Assembly: GCA_037139195.1 (NCBI GenBank)
Contig: JBAXGW010000005.1
Span: 1-64,000, forward strand
Direction of reading: 5' to 3'
Length of the DNA: 64,000 nt
From: JBAXGW01 sp037139195
GTDB lineage: Bacteria > Bacteroidota > Bacteroidia > Bacteroidales > JAHJDW01
The position numbers and the translations under genes are program-made. How positions within the stretch are numbered: the first letter of the stretch is position 1; each line of letters opens with the position of its first letter. Shown piece by piece: positions 34,131 through 43,823 of this stretch. The notes beneath the pieces were generated by a model. It saw only the letters and a program-made list of their open reading frames with translations. It did not search any database and was not told where the DNA came from.

Positions 34131-36422
34131 ATGAGAACTATTCAAAATGGTTTTGTAATTACTTTCATGCTATTGTTTTTTGCATTAAATGTTCCTGCTC
34201 AAAAAGTAGGATTAGTTTTAAGTGGAGGAGGTGCAAGGGGTTTGGCTCATATTGGTGTTATTAAAGCACTTGAAGAAAACAATATTCCTATCGATTATAT
34301 TACAGGTACATCAATGGGTGCAATTGTTGGAGCATTATATGCTTCAGGCTATTCGCCTGAAATGATGGAGCAAATTGTAACATCTGAGGATTTTAAATAT
34401 TGGTCGAATGGGAAAATTCCCGAAAAATACTATTATTTTTTTAAACAGCCTTCTGTAGATCCTTCTTGGGTTTCGATGAAATTTAGATGGGATTCTATTT
34501 TTCAAGCTTCATTGCCAACCAACTTAATATCGCCGGTGCAAATGGATTTGGCATTTATTGAAATTTTTTCTCGTTCAAATGCTTTAGCCAAAAGCAATTT
34601 TGATAGTTTATTTATTCCTTTTCGTTGTGTAGCATCTGATATTGAAGCTGGAAAGGTTTATGTGCCTCAAAAAGCCTCCTTGGCACAAATGGTTAGAGCA
34701 TCTATGACAATCCCTTTGGTTTTTAAACCCATTTTAATAGACAATAAATTAATGTTTGATGGCGGTATTTATAATAACTTTCCTGCCGACGTGATGTTAG
34801 AACAGTTTAAGCCCGATGTTATAATTGGTAGTCAGGTTGTTACAAATTTCGACCCTCCCGACCCTAACGATATAATGACGCAAATTGAAAATATGATTGT
34901 TTCAAGAACAAATTTTGATATTATTATTGATAGCGGTGTTTTGTTGAAACCAAAAGTTCAAGATGTTTCAATATTAAATTTTGAGCGTTCTAAAGAAATG
35001 ATTGATATTGGCTATAATACTACAATTGAAAATATTGAACTTATTAAACAAAAAATTAATAGAAGAGTTGATAGGATTGAATTAGCAAAGAAAAGATTTG
35101 ATTATAACAATAAATTGCCTCGATTATTAATTGATAATATTTATATCAAAGGATTAACTCCGCGTCAATCAAAATATGTGTATAAGTTATTAACTAAAAA
35201 AGCCGACGTTGTATCATTTGATGATTTAAAAATTGAATACTTGAAAATTATTGCCGATGATAAAATAGCAAGTATATATCCACGAGTAGAGTATAATTCT
35301 GATACTCATTATTTCGATTTATATCTTGACGTAGAACGTGATAAAAAATTTATGGCTGAAATAGGTGGTAATATGTCGTCAAGTGCAAGCAGTCAGGCTT
35401 ATGTTGGAATGCAGTATAAGGCCTTTAACGATAGGTCGTTAAGTTTGTTTGGGAACGTATACTTTAGCAAGTTTTATATGTCGTCGCAGTTGAAAACACG
35501 TATAGATTTTCCATATAAATTGCCATTCTATCTTGAAGCCGATTTTACCTTAAACCGATGGGATTATTTTAAAAGTAGTGGGGCATTTTTTCAAAATGTT
35601 CGTCCTTCCTATTTAGTTCAAAACGAACAGCACACAGCTATAAATTTAGGATTTCCAGCTAAAAATAAAGGAAAATTTGTTGGTGGTTTTGCACAAGGTT
35701 ATAATTTGGATGAATACTATCATAACAATAATTTTGCAAAAGAAGATACAACCGATAAAACGAAGTTTACATTTGCTACTGCATATTTTTTCTTCGAACG
35801 TAATACGTTAAATAGAAAACAATATGCAAATTCAGGAACCTATCTAAAGGCATCTCTTAAGTACTTGGTAGGAAAAGAGTTGAATCAGCCTGGTTCGACT
35901 TCATTGCTGAATGCTGAAGAACGATATAATCACACTCGATATGTTTTTAAATTCGTATATGATAATTATTTTAAGCAAATGCGAAAAGTGAAATTTGGCT
36001 TTTTTACAGAAGAAGTTTTTTCACTTCAAAATAAATTCAATAATTATACTGCAACTCTATTGCAAGCGCCATCTTTTATTCCAACTCCTGATAGTAAAAC
36101 AATGTTTCTCGAGAAATTCAGATCATTTAATTATGCATCAGTTGGCTTTAAAGCAATTTGGTTATTAAATCAAAAATTTAATTTGCGTCTCGAAGGTTAT
36201 TGCTTTCAGCCATATAAAGAAATATTACGCGATAATTTAAATAATGCATATTTTGGCAAGGCATTTAATACTCGTCATTGGATTGCAAGTATGGCTGCTG
36301 TTTATCATACGCCGCTTGGTCCAGTGAGTATTAGCTTTAATTTGTATGATAACAACTACAAATCGCACTCGCTATTATTTAACTTTGGTTATATAATGTT
36401 TAATGAAAAAGTAACAGATTGA
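34131..36422 (+). CDS. patatin-like phospholipase with BamA-type barrel
   Basis: Protein of 763 aa with a signal peptide (FALNVPAQ). The patatin domain covers about residues 27-220: oxyanion motif GGGARG (about 29-34), nucleophile elbow GTSMG (about 61-65) and the dyad Asp in DGG (about 210). A POTRA-like segment follows at about 330-400 and a C-terminal outer-membrane beta-barrel to the end. This order is that of PlpD-like type Vd autotransporters, in which a lipase is carried by a single-polypeptide barrel. Likely exposed or released phospholipase A. It lies eight bases after the SDR gene. Confidence 0.88.
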   Translation: MRTIQNGFVITFMLLFFALNVPAQKVGLVLSGGGARGLAHIGVIKALEENNIPIDYITGTSMGAIVGALYASGYSPEMMEQIVTSEDFKYWSNGKIPEKYYYFFKQPSVDPSWVSMKFRWDSIFQASLPTNLISPVQMDLAFIEIFSRSNALAKSNFDSLFIPFRCVASDIEAGKVYVPQKASLAQMVRASMTIPLVFKPILIDNKLMFDGGIYNNFPADVMLEQFKPDVIIGSQVVTNFDPPDPNDIMTQIENMIVSRTNFDIIIDSGVLLKPKVQDVSILNFERSKEMIDIGYNTTIENIELIKQKINRRVDRIELAKKRFDYNNKLPRLLIDNIYIKGLTPRQSKYVYKLLTKKADVVSFDDLKIEYLKIIADDKIASIYPRVEYNSDTHYFDLYLDVERDKKFMAEIGGNMSSSASSQAYVGMQYKAFNDRSLSLFGNVYFSKFYMSSQLKTRIDFPYKLPFYLEADFTLNRWDYFKSSGAFFQNVRPSYLVQNEQHTAINLGFPAKNKGKFVGGFAQGYNLDEYYHNNNFAKEDTTDKTKFTFATAYFFFERNTLNRKQYANSGTYLKASLKYLVGKELNQPGSTSLLNAEERYNHTRYVFKFVYDNYFKQMRKVKFGFFTEEVFSLQNKFNNYTATLLQAPSFIPTPDSKTMFLEKFRSFNYASVGFKAIWLLNQKFNLRLEGYCFQPYKEILRDNLNNAYFGKAFNTRHWIASMAAVYHTPLGPVSISFNLYDNNYKSHSLLFNFGYIMFNEKVTD

Positions 36423-36579
36423 TTTTTTTAAGTCTATATAATTGATATTTAAAACATTGTGTTATTGTTGATTTGTGTTAAATAATTATTTAGTTTTTGC
36501 TTTTTACAAATAGCAATGTTTTTAATAATTTCAGGGCTTAATTTATCTAGTTTTAGAGCGTTTTATTAAAAAATATTGT

Positions 36580-36587
36580 TATTTTTG
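36580..36587 (+). promoter_or_regulatory. -7 box before DUF349 gene
   Basis: TATTTTTG fits TAnnTTTG and lies 36 bases before the ATG at 36623. No clear -33 element at the standard spacing. Confidence 0.4.
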
Positions 36588-36622
36588 CGAACATTTTTTT
36601 TTGAATCAAATAAATTCAAGTA

Positions 36623-38593
36623 ATGGAAAACATGGAAAACAATTCTATTAAACTGATTTCTGACGAATTAGATTCTGTTCAGGAACAAAGTTCTACTGTT
36701 ATTGAAGATACTGCTGAAACTACTCAATCAATTGTTGATTACACTACAGAAGAAATCGAATTAACAGACCAATTAGCTCAAATTGAAGAGCCAACTGACA
36801 TTGCCAATGAAGAATTGGTTGATACCAAACAAGTAATAGCTGAAATCGACGATAACGATGCTGCGATGCTAGAACTTGAAGAGAAAATGTCGAAAATGTC
36901 GAAGGTTGAATTGACTGAAGAATTAGGTAAATTGCTTGAATCTGATGATGTTAATGCTATCAAGAAAAGAGTTAGCATGGTTCGTTTGGCATATACCAGA
37001 ATTAAAAGTGATGAAAACAAGCTAGCATTAGCAGATTTTATTTCGGGTGGTGGCGAAGAAATTGCATTTGAACCACTTTTTGATGAGATAGATGCTGATT
37101 TTAATGCTACTTTCAATAAATATAAGCAACTTAAAAAGGATAAAGACGCTCTATTAGAAAATGACCGTCAAGCTAATTTGAAAATCAAGATGGAAATTCT
37201 TGACGAAATTAAAAAACTAATTAGCAGCGAGGAAACTCTTAAAAAAACGTATGACGAATTTCGCCTATTACAAGATAAATGGAGTTCAACAGGTCCGGTT
37301 CCTCCAAAAGATTTAAATAACCTATTGCAAAACTATCATCATCATGTTGAATTGTTTTTTGATTTCGTTAAACTTAATAACGAAATGAAAGACCTTGATA
37401 TGAGAAAAAATCTTGAACTTAAAATTGAGTTGTGCGAAAAAGCAGAAGAGCTGTTGATTGAAACTTCTGTAAATAAATCGTTCCAGAAACTTCAAGATTA
37501 TCATTTAAGATGGAAAGAAATAGGACCAGTGCCTTCTGATAAAAAAGATGATATATGGGAACGCTTTAAAACCGTTTCGGATCAGCTAAATGAAAGAAGA
37601 AAAGATTTTTACGACAAACAGCAAGTTGAAAGAGAAGAAAATTTAGTTAAAAAAACAGCTTTATGCGAAAAGGTAGAGCAAATAATTGAATTAGCTTTTG
37701 AGTCGACAAAGGATTTTGAAGATAAAGCGAAAGAAATTTCTGAAATTCAAAAAGAGTGGAAAACTATTGGTTTTGCACCAAAAAAAGATAATGATGAAAT
37801 TTGGAGAAGATTCAAAGTTGCTAATGATAAGTTTTTTGATTTAAGAACTGATTTTTATAAAGATATTAAATCTGAACGCACCGATAATTTAAATAAGAAA
37901 CTAGAGCTTTGTATTAATGCAGAATCGATGCAAAATACAACAGATTGGAAACAAGGGACAACTGATTTCCTCCGTCTGCAAGATGAATGGAAGAAGATTG
38001 GTGCTGTTCCACCAAAATATTCTGATAAAATATGGAAGCGTTTTAGAGCTGCTTGTGATGCTTTTTTCAATGCAAAATCTACTCATTTTTCTTCTGTAGG
38101 CGATCAGCAAACAATTAACCTTAATTTAAAGAAAGAATTGGTTGATAAGGTTGAGAATTTTGTTTTTAACGACAACAGTGGCGACAATCTTAATATACTT
38201 AAAGATTTCCAACGTCAATGGATGGAAATTGGTCATGTGCCATTAAAAGATAAAGATAGATTGTATAAACAATTCAAAGCTGCAATTGATAAGCATTTTG
38301 AAAACTTGAAAATTAGTAATTCCGAAAAACAAAGCTATAATTACAAATCAAAAATCGAATCTTATAAAGATAATTCAGATGGTTCAAAACAAATGAGCCA
38401 AGAAAAGCGCTTTATAACCAATAAAATGGCAACTTTGAAAAGTGATATAGCAATTTGGGAAAATAATATTGGATTCCTTTCTAAATCAAAAAGCTCTGAG
38501 ACATTAAGAAATCAATATCTTGAAAAAATTGAACAGGCTAAAAAACAGATTGAAGAATTGAATTCAAAAATGAAGTTGATAAATAGCATTTAA
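36623..38593 (+). CDS. DUF349 repeat protein
   Basis: Protein of 656 aa with an acidic, low-complexity N-terminus (to about 90) and at least five DUF349 repeats between about 205 and 570. Each has a W-x(5)-G-x-(V/A)-P core (for example WSSTGPVPPKD, WKEIGPVPSDK, WKTIGFAPKKD) followed by IWxRF. The C-terminus is coiled coil. DUF349 proteins are cytoplasmic, helical and poorly understood; some are linked to RNA metabolism. A second ATG nine bases downstream (36632) is an alternative start. Confidence 0.85.
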   Translation: MENMENNSIKLISDELDSVQEQSSTVIEDTAETTQSIVDYTTEEIELTDQLAQIEEPTDIANEELVDTKQVIAEIDDNDAAMLELEEKMSKMSKVELTEELGKLLESDDVNAIKKRVSMVRLAYTRIKSDENKLALADFISGGGEEIAFEPLFDEIDADFNATFNKYKQLKKDKDALLENDRQANLKIKMEILDEIKKLISSEETLKKTYDEFRLLQDKWSSTGPVPPKDLNNLLQNYHHHVELFFDFVKLNNEMKDLDMRKNLELKIELCEKAEELLIETSVNKSFQKLQDYHLRWKEIGPVPSDKKDDIWERFKTVSDQLNERRKDFYDKQQVEREENLVKKTALCEKVEQIIELAFESTKDFEDKAKEISEIQKEWKTIGFAPKKDNDEIWRRFKVANDKFFDLRTDFYKDIKSERTDNLNKKLELCINAESMQNTTDWKQGTTDFLRLQDEWKKIGAVPPKYSDKIWKRFRAACDAFFNAKSTHFSSVGDQQTINLNLKKELVDKVENFVFNDNSGDNLNILKDFQRQWMEIGHVPLKDKDRLYKQFKAAIDKHFENLKISNSEKQSYNYKSKIESYKDNSDGSKQMSQEKRFITNKMATLKSDIAIWENNIGFLSKSKSSETLRNQYLEKIEQAKKQIEELNSKMKLINSI

Positions 38594-38621
38594 AATATTT
38601 TTTTATTTTTTTTATTTTTTT

Positions 38622-38649
38622 AACACCCCGTTGATGGGGTGTTTTTTTT
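38622..38649 (+). terminator. terminator after DUF349 gene
   Basis: AACACCCC (38622-38629) and GGGGTGTT (38636-38643) pair around a six-base loop and are followed by a T-run. Confidence 0.85.
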
Positions 38650-38661
38650 AACAAGAACGAT

Positions 38662-39561
38662 ATGCAGCTGTTATCCCCTGAAAACTGGAAAGATTACGAA
38701 TTGATTGATTCGGGTAATTTTGAAAAATTAGAGCGTTTTGGTTCTCAGATATTAACCCGCCCAGAACCTCAGGCAATATGGAAAAAATCTTTAGCAGAAG
38801 GTGAGTGGAGCAATCTGAGCAACGCAAAATATACTAGAAAAAAAGGAAAAGACAGCCAAAATATAGAATTTGGCGATAAAGGGCAGTGGCAATTAGGTAA
38901 AGGAACTAAGGAGCAATGGTTTGTTAACTATAAATTAGGCGAAAACTTAATTAAGTTTAGGTTAGGTTTAACTTCATTTGGTCATATCGGCGTTTTCCCT
39001 GAACAAGCTTCAAACTGGGAATTTATCTATTCTTCAATTAAATCATTGAAATCAAATGATGCAAAAGTGCTGAATTTGTTCGCATATACAGGCGGAGCAT
39101 CTTTGGCTGCTAAAGTAGCAGGCGCTGATGTGTCGCATGTAGATTCAGTGAAGCAGGTTATCACATGGTCAAAAGAAAATATGGAGGCTTCATCACTAAA
39201 AGATATTCGTTGGATTATTGAAGACGCCTTGAAATATGTAAAAAGAGAAGTAAAGCGCGAGAAAAAATACAATGGTATAATTCTCGATCCTCCTGCTTAT
39301 GGACGAGGACCAGATGGTGAAAAATGGATATTAGAAGAAAATTTGCCCGAATTATTAAGTTGTTGTAATGATCTTTTATCCGACAACAATTCTTTTTTAA
39401 TATTGAATTTGTATTCAATGGGCTTTTCATCAACTGTTGCAAAAAACTTAGTGTCAACTTTCTTTAATCAGAAAGAAAATATTGAATATGGTGAATTGCA
39501 GCTAAATGATAAATTTAATAAAGCATTGCCTTTAGGAGTTTTTGCTAGGTTTAGAAAATAA
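38662..39561 (+). CDS. class I SAM-dependent rRNA methyltransferase
   Basis: Protein of 299 aa. The Rossmann methyltransferase domain has motif I VLNLFAYTGGASLAA at about residues 134-148, an acidic residue in HVDSVKQ, and the catalytic-region motif DPPAYGRGPDGEKW at about 211-224. This DPPAYGRGP form belongs to the RlmI/RlmK-like m5C/m2G 23S rRNA methyltransferases, but the PUA domain of RlmI is absent. Likely modifies rRNA; exact position unknown. Confidence 0.82.
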   Translation: MQLLSPENWKDYELIDSGNFEKLERFGSQILTRPEPQAIWKKSLAEGEWSNLSNAKYTRKKGKDSQNIEFGDKGQWQLGKGTKEQWFVNYKLGENLIKFRLGLTSFGHIGVFPEQASNWEFIYSSIKSLKSNDAKVLNLFAYTGGASLAAKVAGADVSHVDSVKQVITWSKENMEASSLKDIRWIIEDALKYVKREVKREKKYNGIILDPPAYGRGPDGEKWILEENLPELLSCCNDLLSDNNSFLILNLYSMGFSSTVAKNLVSTFFNQKENIEYGELQLNDKFNKALPLGVFARFRK

Positions 39562-39589
39562 AAAAAAGCTTCGTTTTCGAAGCTTTTTT
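39562..39589. terminator. bidirectional terminator
   Basis: AAAAAAGCTTCG (39562-39573) and CGAAGCTTTTTT (39578-39589) pair around TTTT. A/T tracts on both sides let it serve both the methyltransferase gene and the convergent lipoprotein gene. Confidence 0.85.
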
Positions 39590-39608
39590 GTGTCATAATA
39601 TATTTTCA

Positions 39609-40316
39609 TTAAGGTTTAACATTTTCTTGAACAATTGTTTTTAAGTCTTTTGTTCTTTTAGTTAATACAAATCTGCATTTTGAAAAATTTGTTACTGGCC
39701 AACCATTCCAAAGTACTAAATTGCCATATTGATCCTTTTTATTGTATACTGCCTTAGTTGTATTGTCAATTTCCCAAGTCATAATTTCAGGTGCGCCTTC
39801 AGCTACTGTTTCGTCAAAAGATACTTTTACATCCATAAATTTATGATATACAACAAACTCCAAGAAGCTTTGATCAATCCCAATAATTGAAAGCAATTCT
39901 TTTATTGTCTTTTGTCCAGGTAAACCTTCAAGCTTCATTTCCAATGTAAATCTTGGGGCAACTCCACCAGCAACAAAAAATTCACCACCATTAAAGTCTA
40001 AATTAGCATAATTGAAAACTGCATCAATTTTCGAAGCTATTTGTGTGTATTTATTTCCACCATATACAACATACATCATCATAGGACCGGCAGTAGAAAT
40101 AATTGTGCCATCGCTGCTTAAATGAAATGCTGCTATTGGAAATTTAATACTATCAAGAATTGATGCTCCATTTTCGTTATATGCTTGAGTAACTTCCCAG
40201 ACGCCTTCCATTCTAGTTTTTGTTGGTGTTTCTTCTTTATCTTTTACACAAGAAGAAAGAATTAGTAATGATGAAATTATCATCAATACGCTAAGTTTCT
40301 TGATCAGTTTTTTCAT
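39609..40316 (-). CDS. lipoprotein, lipocalin-like
   Basis: Protein of 235 aa from the ATG at 40316 (MKKLIKKLSVLMIISS), preferred over an upstream frame start because a lipoprotein signal with lipobox LSSC follows at once. The mature part starts with TRMEGVWEVTQAYNENGAS, the W-containing opening typical of lipocalin-like Bacteroidota lipoproteins, and is beta-rich. Function unknown; probably anchored to the outer membrane. Confidence 0.65.
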   Translation of the reverse strand: MKKLIKKLSVLMIISSLLILSSCVKDKEETPTKTRMEGVWEVTQAYNENGASILDSIKFPIAAFHLSSDGTIISTAGPMMMYVVYGGNKYTQIASKIDAVFNYANLDFNGGEFFVAGGVAPRFTLEMKLEGLPGQKTIKELLSIIGIDQSFLEFVVYHKFMDVKVSFDETVAEGAPEIMTWEIDNTTKAVYNKKDQYGNLVLWNGWPVTNFSKCRFVLTKRTKDLKTIVQENVKP

Positions 40317-40468
40317 AGCTAACAATTTTTGAGTTAACAAATATAGTAATTCTATATTCATGATAAAAGCAAATTTTAAGATTTTGTTGTTTATCAATTT
40401 ATCTGCCAAACTTGTTGAAAAATCAAAAAAATGATGAGAAAACTAAAAAAATGTTAAATTTTAGTTTC

Positions 40469-40476
40469 TATATTTG
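40469..40476 (+). promoter_or_regulatory. -7 box before DMT permease gene
   Basis: TATATTTG, 27 bases before the ATG at 40503, fits TAnnTTTG. Confidence 0.5.
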
Positions 40477-40502
40477 CAGAATAATATAATATTTAGAACG
40501 TA

Positions 40503-41396
40503 ATGGGAGATAAGAAGCTGGTAAAAGTATATCTGTATGCAATATTTGCTATGATTTTTTGGAGCTTAACATTTGTGTGTTACGATTTACTTTTTGAACT
40601 AAATTTCAAACCAATTACAATTGTACTAATTCGCTTGTTTTTATCTTCGATTGTTCTTTTTAGTGTTTTGTTAATAATTAATAAATATGAAAGAATAAAA
40701 AGGGAAGATTATACTTCATTTTTGCTTTTAGCATCATTTGAACCTTTTTTTTATTTCATTGGGGAAAGTTATGGTATTCAAATGACCTCGCCTGCAATGG
40801 CCTCAATTATTATATCTACTATCCCACTTTTTGCTCCAATTTTCGGATTTTATGTTTTTAAAGAGAGGATAACCTCTAAAAATATTTTAGGCATTGCTAT
40901 CTCAACAGTTGGATTGATTATTCTAACAGTGAAATCAGATTTTACGCTTGTTGCTCCTTTAAAGGGCTTGGCGTTTCTTTTTTTAGCGGTTGCTTCAACT
41001 ATGTTTTATGGAATATATTTAAAAAAGTTATCTGTAAAATATACTCCTATGACTATTGTTGCTTTTCAGAATACAATTGGAATATTTTATTTTTTGCCAC
41101 TCTTTTTTCTTTTTGATTTTACTTCAATAAAAGAATTAGTTTTTACTCAAAATGCAATTGTTAGTTTATTTTATCTGGCTTTGTTCGGCTCATCACTTGC
41201 ATTTATTCTTTATACTATTGTTATTCGTGAAATTGGAATGGCTAAAGCCAACGTTTTTACTAATATTATTCCAATTTTTACCGCAATTTTTTCCTATTTT
41301 ATAGTAAACGAACAGTTTACTGTTAAAAAAGTGCTTGGTATCACTGTGATTCTTATCGGATTATTTTTAGCACAGATGAAATCAAAGAAAAACTAA
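40503..41396 (+). CDS. EamA/DMT family permease
   Basis: Protein of 297 aa with about ten hydrophobic segments forming two EamA repeats (about residues 8-140 and 152-292). FWSLTFV near the start and the ITSKNILGIAISTVGLIIL repeat end are typical of drug/metabolite transporters. Members export amino acids or other small metabolites; the substrate cannot be told from sequence. Single-gene unit with its own promoter. Confidence 0.88.
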   Translation: MGDKKLVKVYLYAIFAMIFWSLTFVCYDLLFELNFKPITIVLIRLFLSSIVLFSVLLIINKYERIKREDYTSFLLLASFEPFFYFIGESYGIQMTSPAMASIIISTIPLFAPIFGFYVFKERITSKNILGIAISTVGLIILTVKSDFTLVAPLKGLAFLFLAVASTMFYGIYLKKLSVKYTPMTIVAFQNTIGIFYFLPLFFLFDFTSIKELVFTQNAIVSLFYLALFGSSLAFILYTIVIREIGMAKANVFTNIIPIFTAIFSYFIVNEQFTVKKVLGITVILIGLFLAQMKSKKN

Positions 41397-41514
41397 AAGG
41401 ATTTAGTACGTTTTTCAACAACTTTTAACTAATAAATTATTACACTAGTTTTTTTTTTTAATAGATTTGTGGTATAAAGAATTATCATTTGATACTAACA
41501 AATAAAATATAGAG

Positions 41515-43122
41515 ATGCAGAAATTATTATTACTAGGAGATGAAGCAATTGCACAAGGTGCATTAGATGCTGGAATGTCAGGGGTATATGCATATCCTGG
41601 AACACCGTCTACAGAAATTACTGAGTATATTCAACATTCGAAAGAAGCAAAAGCTAAAAATATTCATTGTACTTGGTCTACAAATGAAAAAACGGCTTAT
41701 GAAGGTGCTTTAGGAATGTCGTATGCTGGAAAAAGAACTATGACATGTATGAAACATGTTGGATTGAATGTTGCAGCAGATCCTTTTGTTAATTCAGGAA
41801 TAACTGGAGCAAATGGTGGTTTATTAGTAGTAGCAGCAGATGATCCATCTATGCATTCATCACAAGATGAACAAGATTCGAGGTTTTATGGTAAATTTGC
41901 TTTAATTCCTGTATTAGAGCCATCTAATCAGCAAGAATCGTATGATATGGTTCATTATGGGTTTAATTTATCAGAAAAGTACAAAATTCCTGTAATGTTA
42001 AGATTGACAACTCGTTTGGCTCATTCAAGATCGGGAGTTGTTCGTTCTGAAGTTAGAAAAGAAAACGATTTGAACTTACCTGAAGATTCTTCTCAGTTTA
42101 TTTTATTGCCTTCAAATGCAAGAAGAAACTATAAGAAATTATTAGCAAATCAAGATAAGTTTGAAATGGAATCTAATGATTCTCCATTCAATAAATACAT
42201 CGATGCTCCTGATAAAAAATTAGGAATCATTGCTTGTGGTTTAGCATTTAATTATTTAATGGAAAATTATCCAGATAGAAATGTGCCACATCCTGTTTTG
42301 AAAATTAGCCAATATCCGATGCCACGTAAAATGGTAGAAAAAATGTTTAACGAATGTGATGTAGTTCTTGTTCTTGAAGAAGGTCAGCCATTGGTTGAAG
42401 AAATGTTAAAAGGTTATTTGTCGAAAAATTTGAAAATTAAAGGCAGATTAAATGGTGTTTTACCTCGCGATGGTGAATTAAATCCTAGTTTAGTTGCTAA
42501 AGCTTTAGGAATGGACGCTCCAATTGGTCTTCCTGTTCCTTCAATCGTAGCTCCAAGACCTCCTGCATTATGCAAGGGTTGTCCTCATATCGATTCATAC
42601 TTAGCTTTAAATGAAGCGATGTTGCCTTATGGAAAAGGTAGAGTATTTGCTGATATAGGTTGTTATACTTTAGGAGCTTTCCCTCCATTTAATGCTATTT
42701 ATACTACAGTTGATATGGGTGCTTCTATTACCATGGCTAAAGGTGCTGCCGATGCTGGTCTTGTTCCATCTGTTGGTGTAATTGGAGATTCAACATTTAC
42801 GCACTCTGGTATGACTTCTTTACTTGACGCAATTGTTGATAAGTCGCCAATAACTGTTTTTATTCTTGATAATGCTACAACTGGTATGACCGGTGGTCAG
42901 ACTTCAAACGCTGAGGGTAGAGTTGAAGCAATTTGTGAAGGTTTAGGTGTTGAAAAAGAACATATTCGTGTTATCAAACCACTTAGAAATCAACATGAAG
43001 AGAATTTGAGAATTGTTAAAGAAGAACTTGAATATAACGGTGTTTCTGTTATTATTCCACGTAGAGAATGTATTCAAACTCTTAACAAGAAAATGAGAGC
43101 AAAATTCAAAGCTAAAAATTAA
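41515..43122 (+). CDS. iorA: indolepyruvate:ferredoxin oxidoreductase alpha subunit
   Basis: Protein of 535 aa. Pyrimidine-binding half at about residues 1-190 (GVYAYPGTPSTEITEYI) and TPP-binding half at about 350-500 with GDSTFTHSG and DNATTGMTGGQ, which hold the Mg-thiamine diphosphate. GCPHIDSY is at about residue 359. It oxidatively decarboxylates aryl pyruvates from amino-acid breakdown to acyl-CoA, passing electrons to ferredoxin. The C-terminal two-cluster ferredoxin domain of archaeal IorA is missing: the protein stops soon after IPRRECIQ. iorB follows after 52 bases. Confidence 0.9.
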   Translation: MQKLLLLGDEAIAQGALDAGMSGVYAYPGTPSTEITEYIQHSKEAKAKNIHCTWSTNEKTAYEGALGMSYAGKRTMTCMKHVGLNVAADPFVNSGITGANGGLLVVAADDPSMHSSQDEQDSRFYGKFALIPVLEPSNQQESYDMVHYGFNLSEKYKIPVMLRLTTRLAHSRSGVVRSEVRKENDLNLPEDSSQFILLPSNARRNYKKLLANQDKFEMESNDSPFNKYIDAPDKKLGIIACGLAFNYLMENYPDRNVPHPVLKISQYPMPRKMVEKMFNECDVVLVLEEGQPLVEEMLKGYLSKNLKIKGRLNGVLPRDGELNPSLVAKALGMDAPIGLPVPSIVAPRPPALCKGCPHIDSYLALNEAMLPYGKGRVFADIGCYTLGAFPPFNAIYTTVDMGASITMAKGAADAGLVPSVGVIGDSTFTHSGMTSLLDAIVDKSPITVFILDNATTGMTGGQTSNAEGRVEAICEGLGVEKEHIRVIKPLRNQHEENLRIVKEELEYNGVSVIIPRRECIQTLNKKMRAKFKAKN

Positions 43123-43174
43123 TTTAAAGCCTCGATTGCTCTCAAATAAAATAATAATTTAAGAAAAAAATAAT

Positions 43175-43756
43175 ATGAAAATAGATGTAATATTAGCTGG
43201 TGTTGGCGGACAAGGGATTTTGTCAATAGCCGCAATTATTGGTTCTGCAGCATTAAGTTCAGATCTTTATCTTAAGCAAGCAGAGGTTCATGGTATGAGC
43301 CAAAGAGGTGGTGATGTTCAATCAAATCTTCGTATCTCTGATAAAGAGATAGCTTCTGATCTTATTCCTCACGGAAAAGCAGATATGATTATTTCGGTTG
43401 AACCAATGGAAGCTTTGCGTTATTTACCTTACTTATCACAAAATGGTTGGTTGGTAACAAATGCTGCTCCTTTTATTAATATTCCTAATTACCCAACTAC
43501 AGAATCGGTAATGACCGAAATTAAAAAATTAAAAAACAATATTATTATTGATGCCGATCAAATTGCTAAAGATTTGGGTTCTCCTAGATCAGCAAATATG
43601 GTTATTTTAGGTGCTGCTTCTCCATTTATTGAAATGCCTTTTGAAAAATTAGAAGATGCTATTCACACTCTTTTTGGTCGTAAGGGTGATGAAGTTGTTG
43701 AAGTAAATTTAAAAGCATTAAGAGCAGGAAGAGAATTTGCTCAAAAAAACAAATAA
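43175..43756 (+). CDS. iorB: indolepyruvate:ferredoxin oxidoreductase beta subunit
   Basis: Protein of 193 aa of the 2-oxoacid:acceptor oxidoreductase gamma-domain family. GVGGQGILSIA at residues 8-18 and QAEVHGMSQRGGDVQSNLRI at about 36-55 are diagnostic. It forms the heterodimer with IorA and contributes to CoA binding. Second gene of the iorAB unit; a hairpin terminator follows. Confidence 0.92.
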   Translation: MKIDVILAGVGGQGILSIAAIIGSAALSSDLYLKQAEVHGMSQRGGDVQSNLRISDKEIASDLIPHGKADMIISVEPMEALRYLPYLSQNGWLVTNAAPFINIPNYPTTESVMTEIKKLKNNIIIDADQIAKDLGSPRSANMVILGAASPFIEMPFEKLEDAIHTLFGRKGDEVVEVNLKALRAGREFAQKNK

Positions 43757-43783
43757 TTTTTTATTTCTTTTAATAAATTAATG

Positions 43784-43818
43784 ATGAGTTGGTGTTAATT
43801 GCGCCAACTCATTATTTT
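43784..43818 (+). terminator. terminator after iorAB
   Basis: ATGAGTTGG (43784-43792) pairs with CCAACTCAT (43804-43812) around an 11-base loop, followed by TATTTTTG. Confidence 0.7.
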
Positions 43819-43823
43819 TGAAT

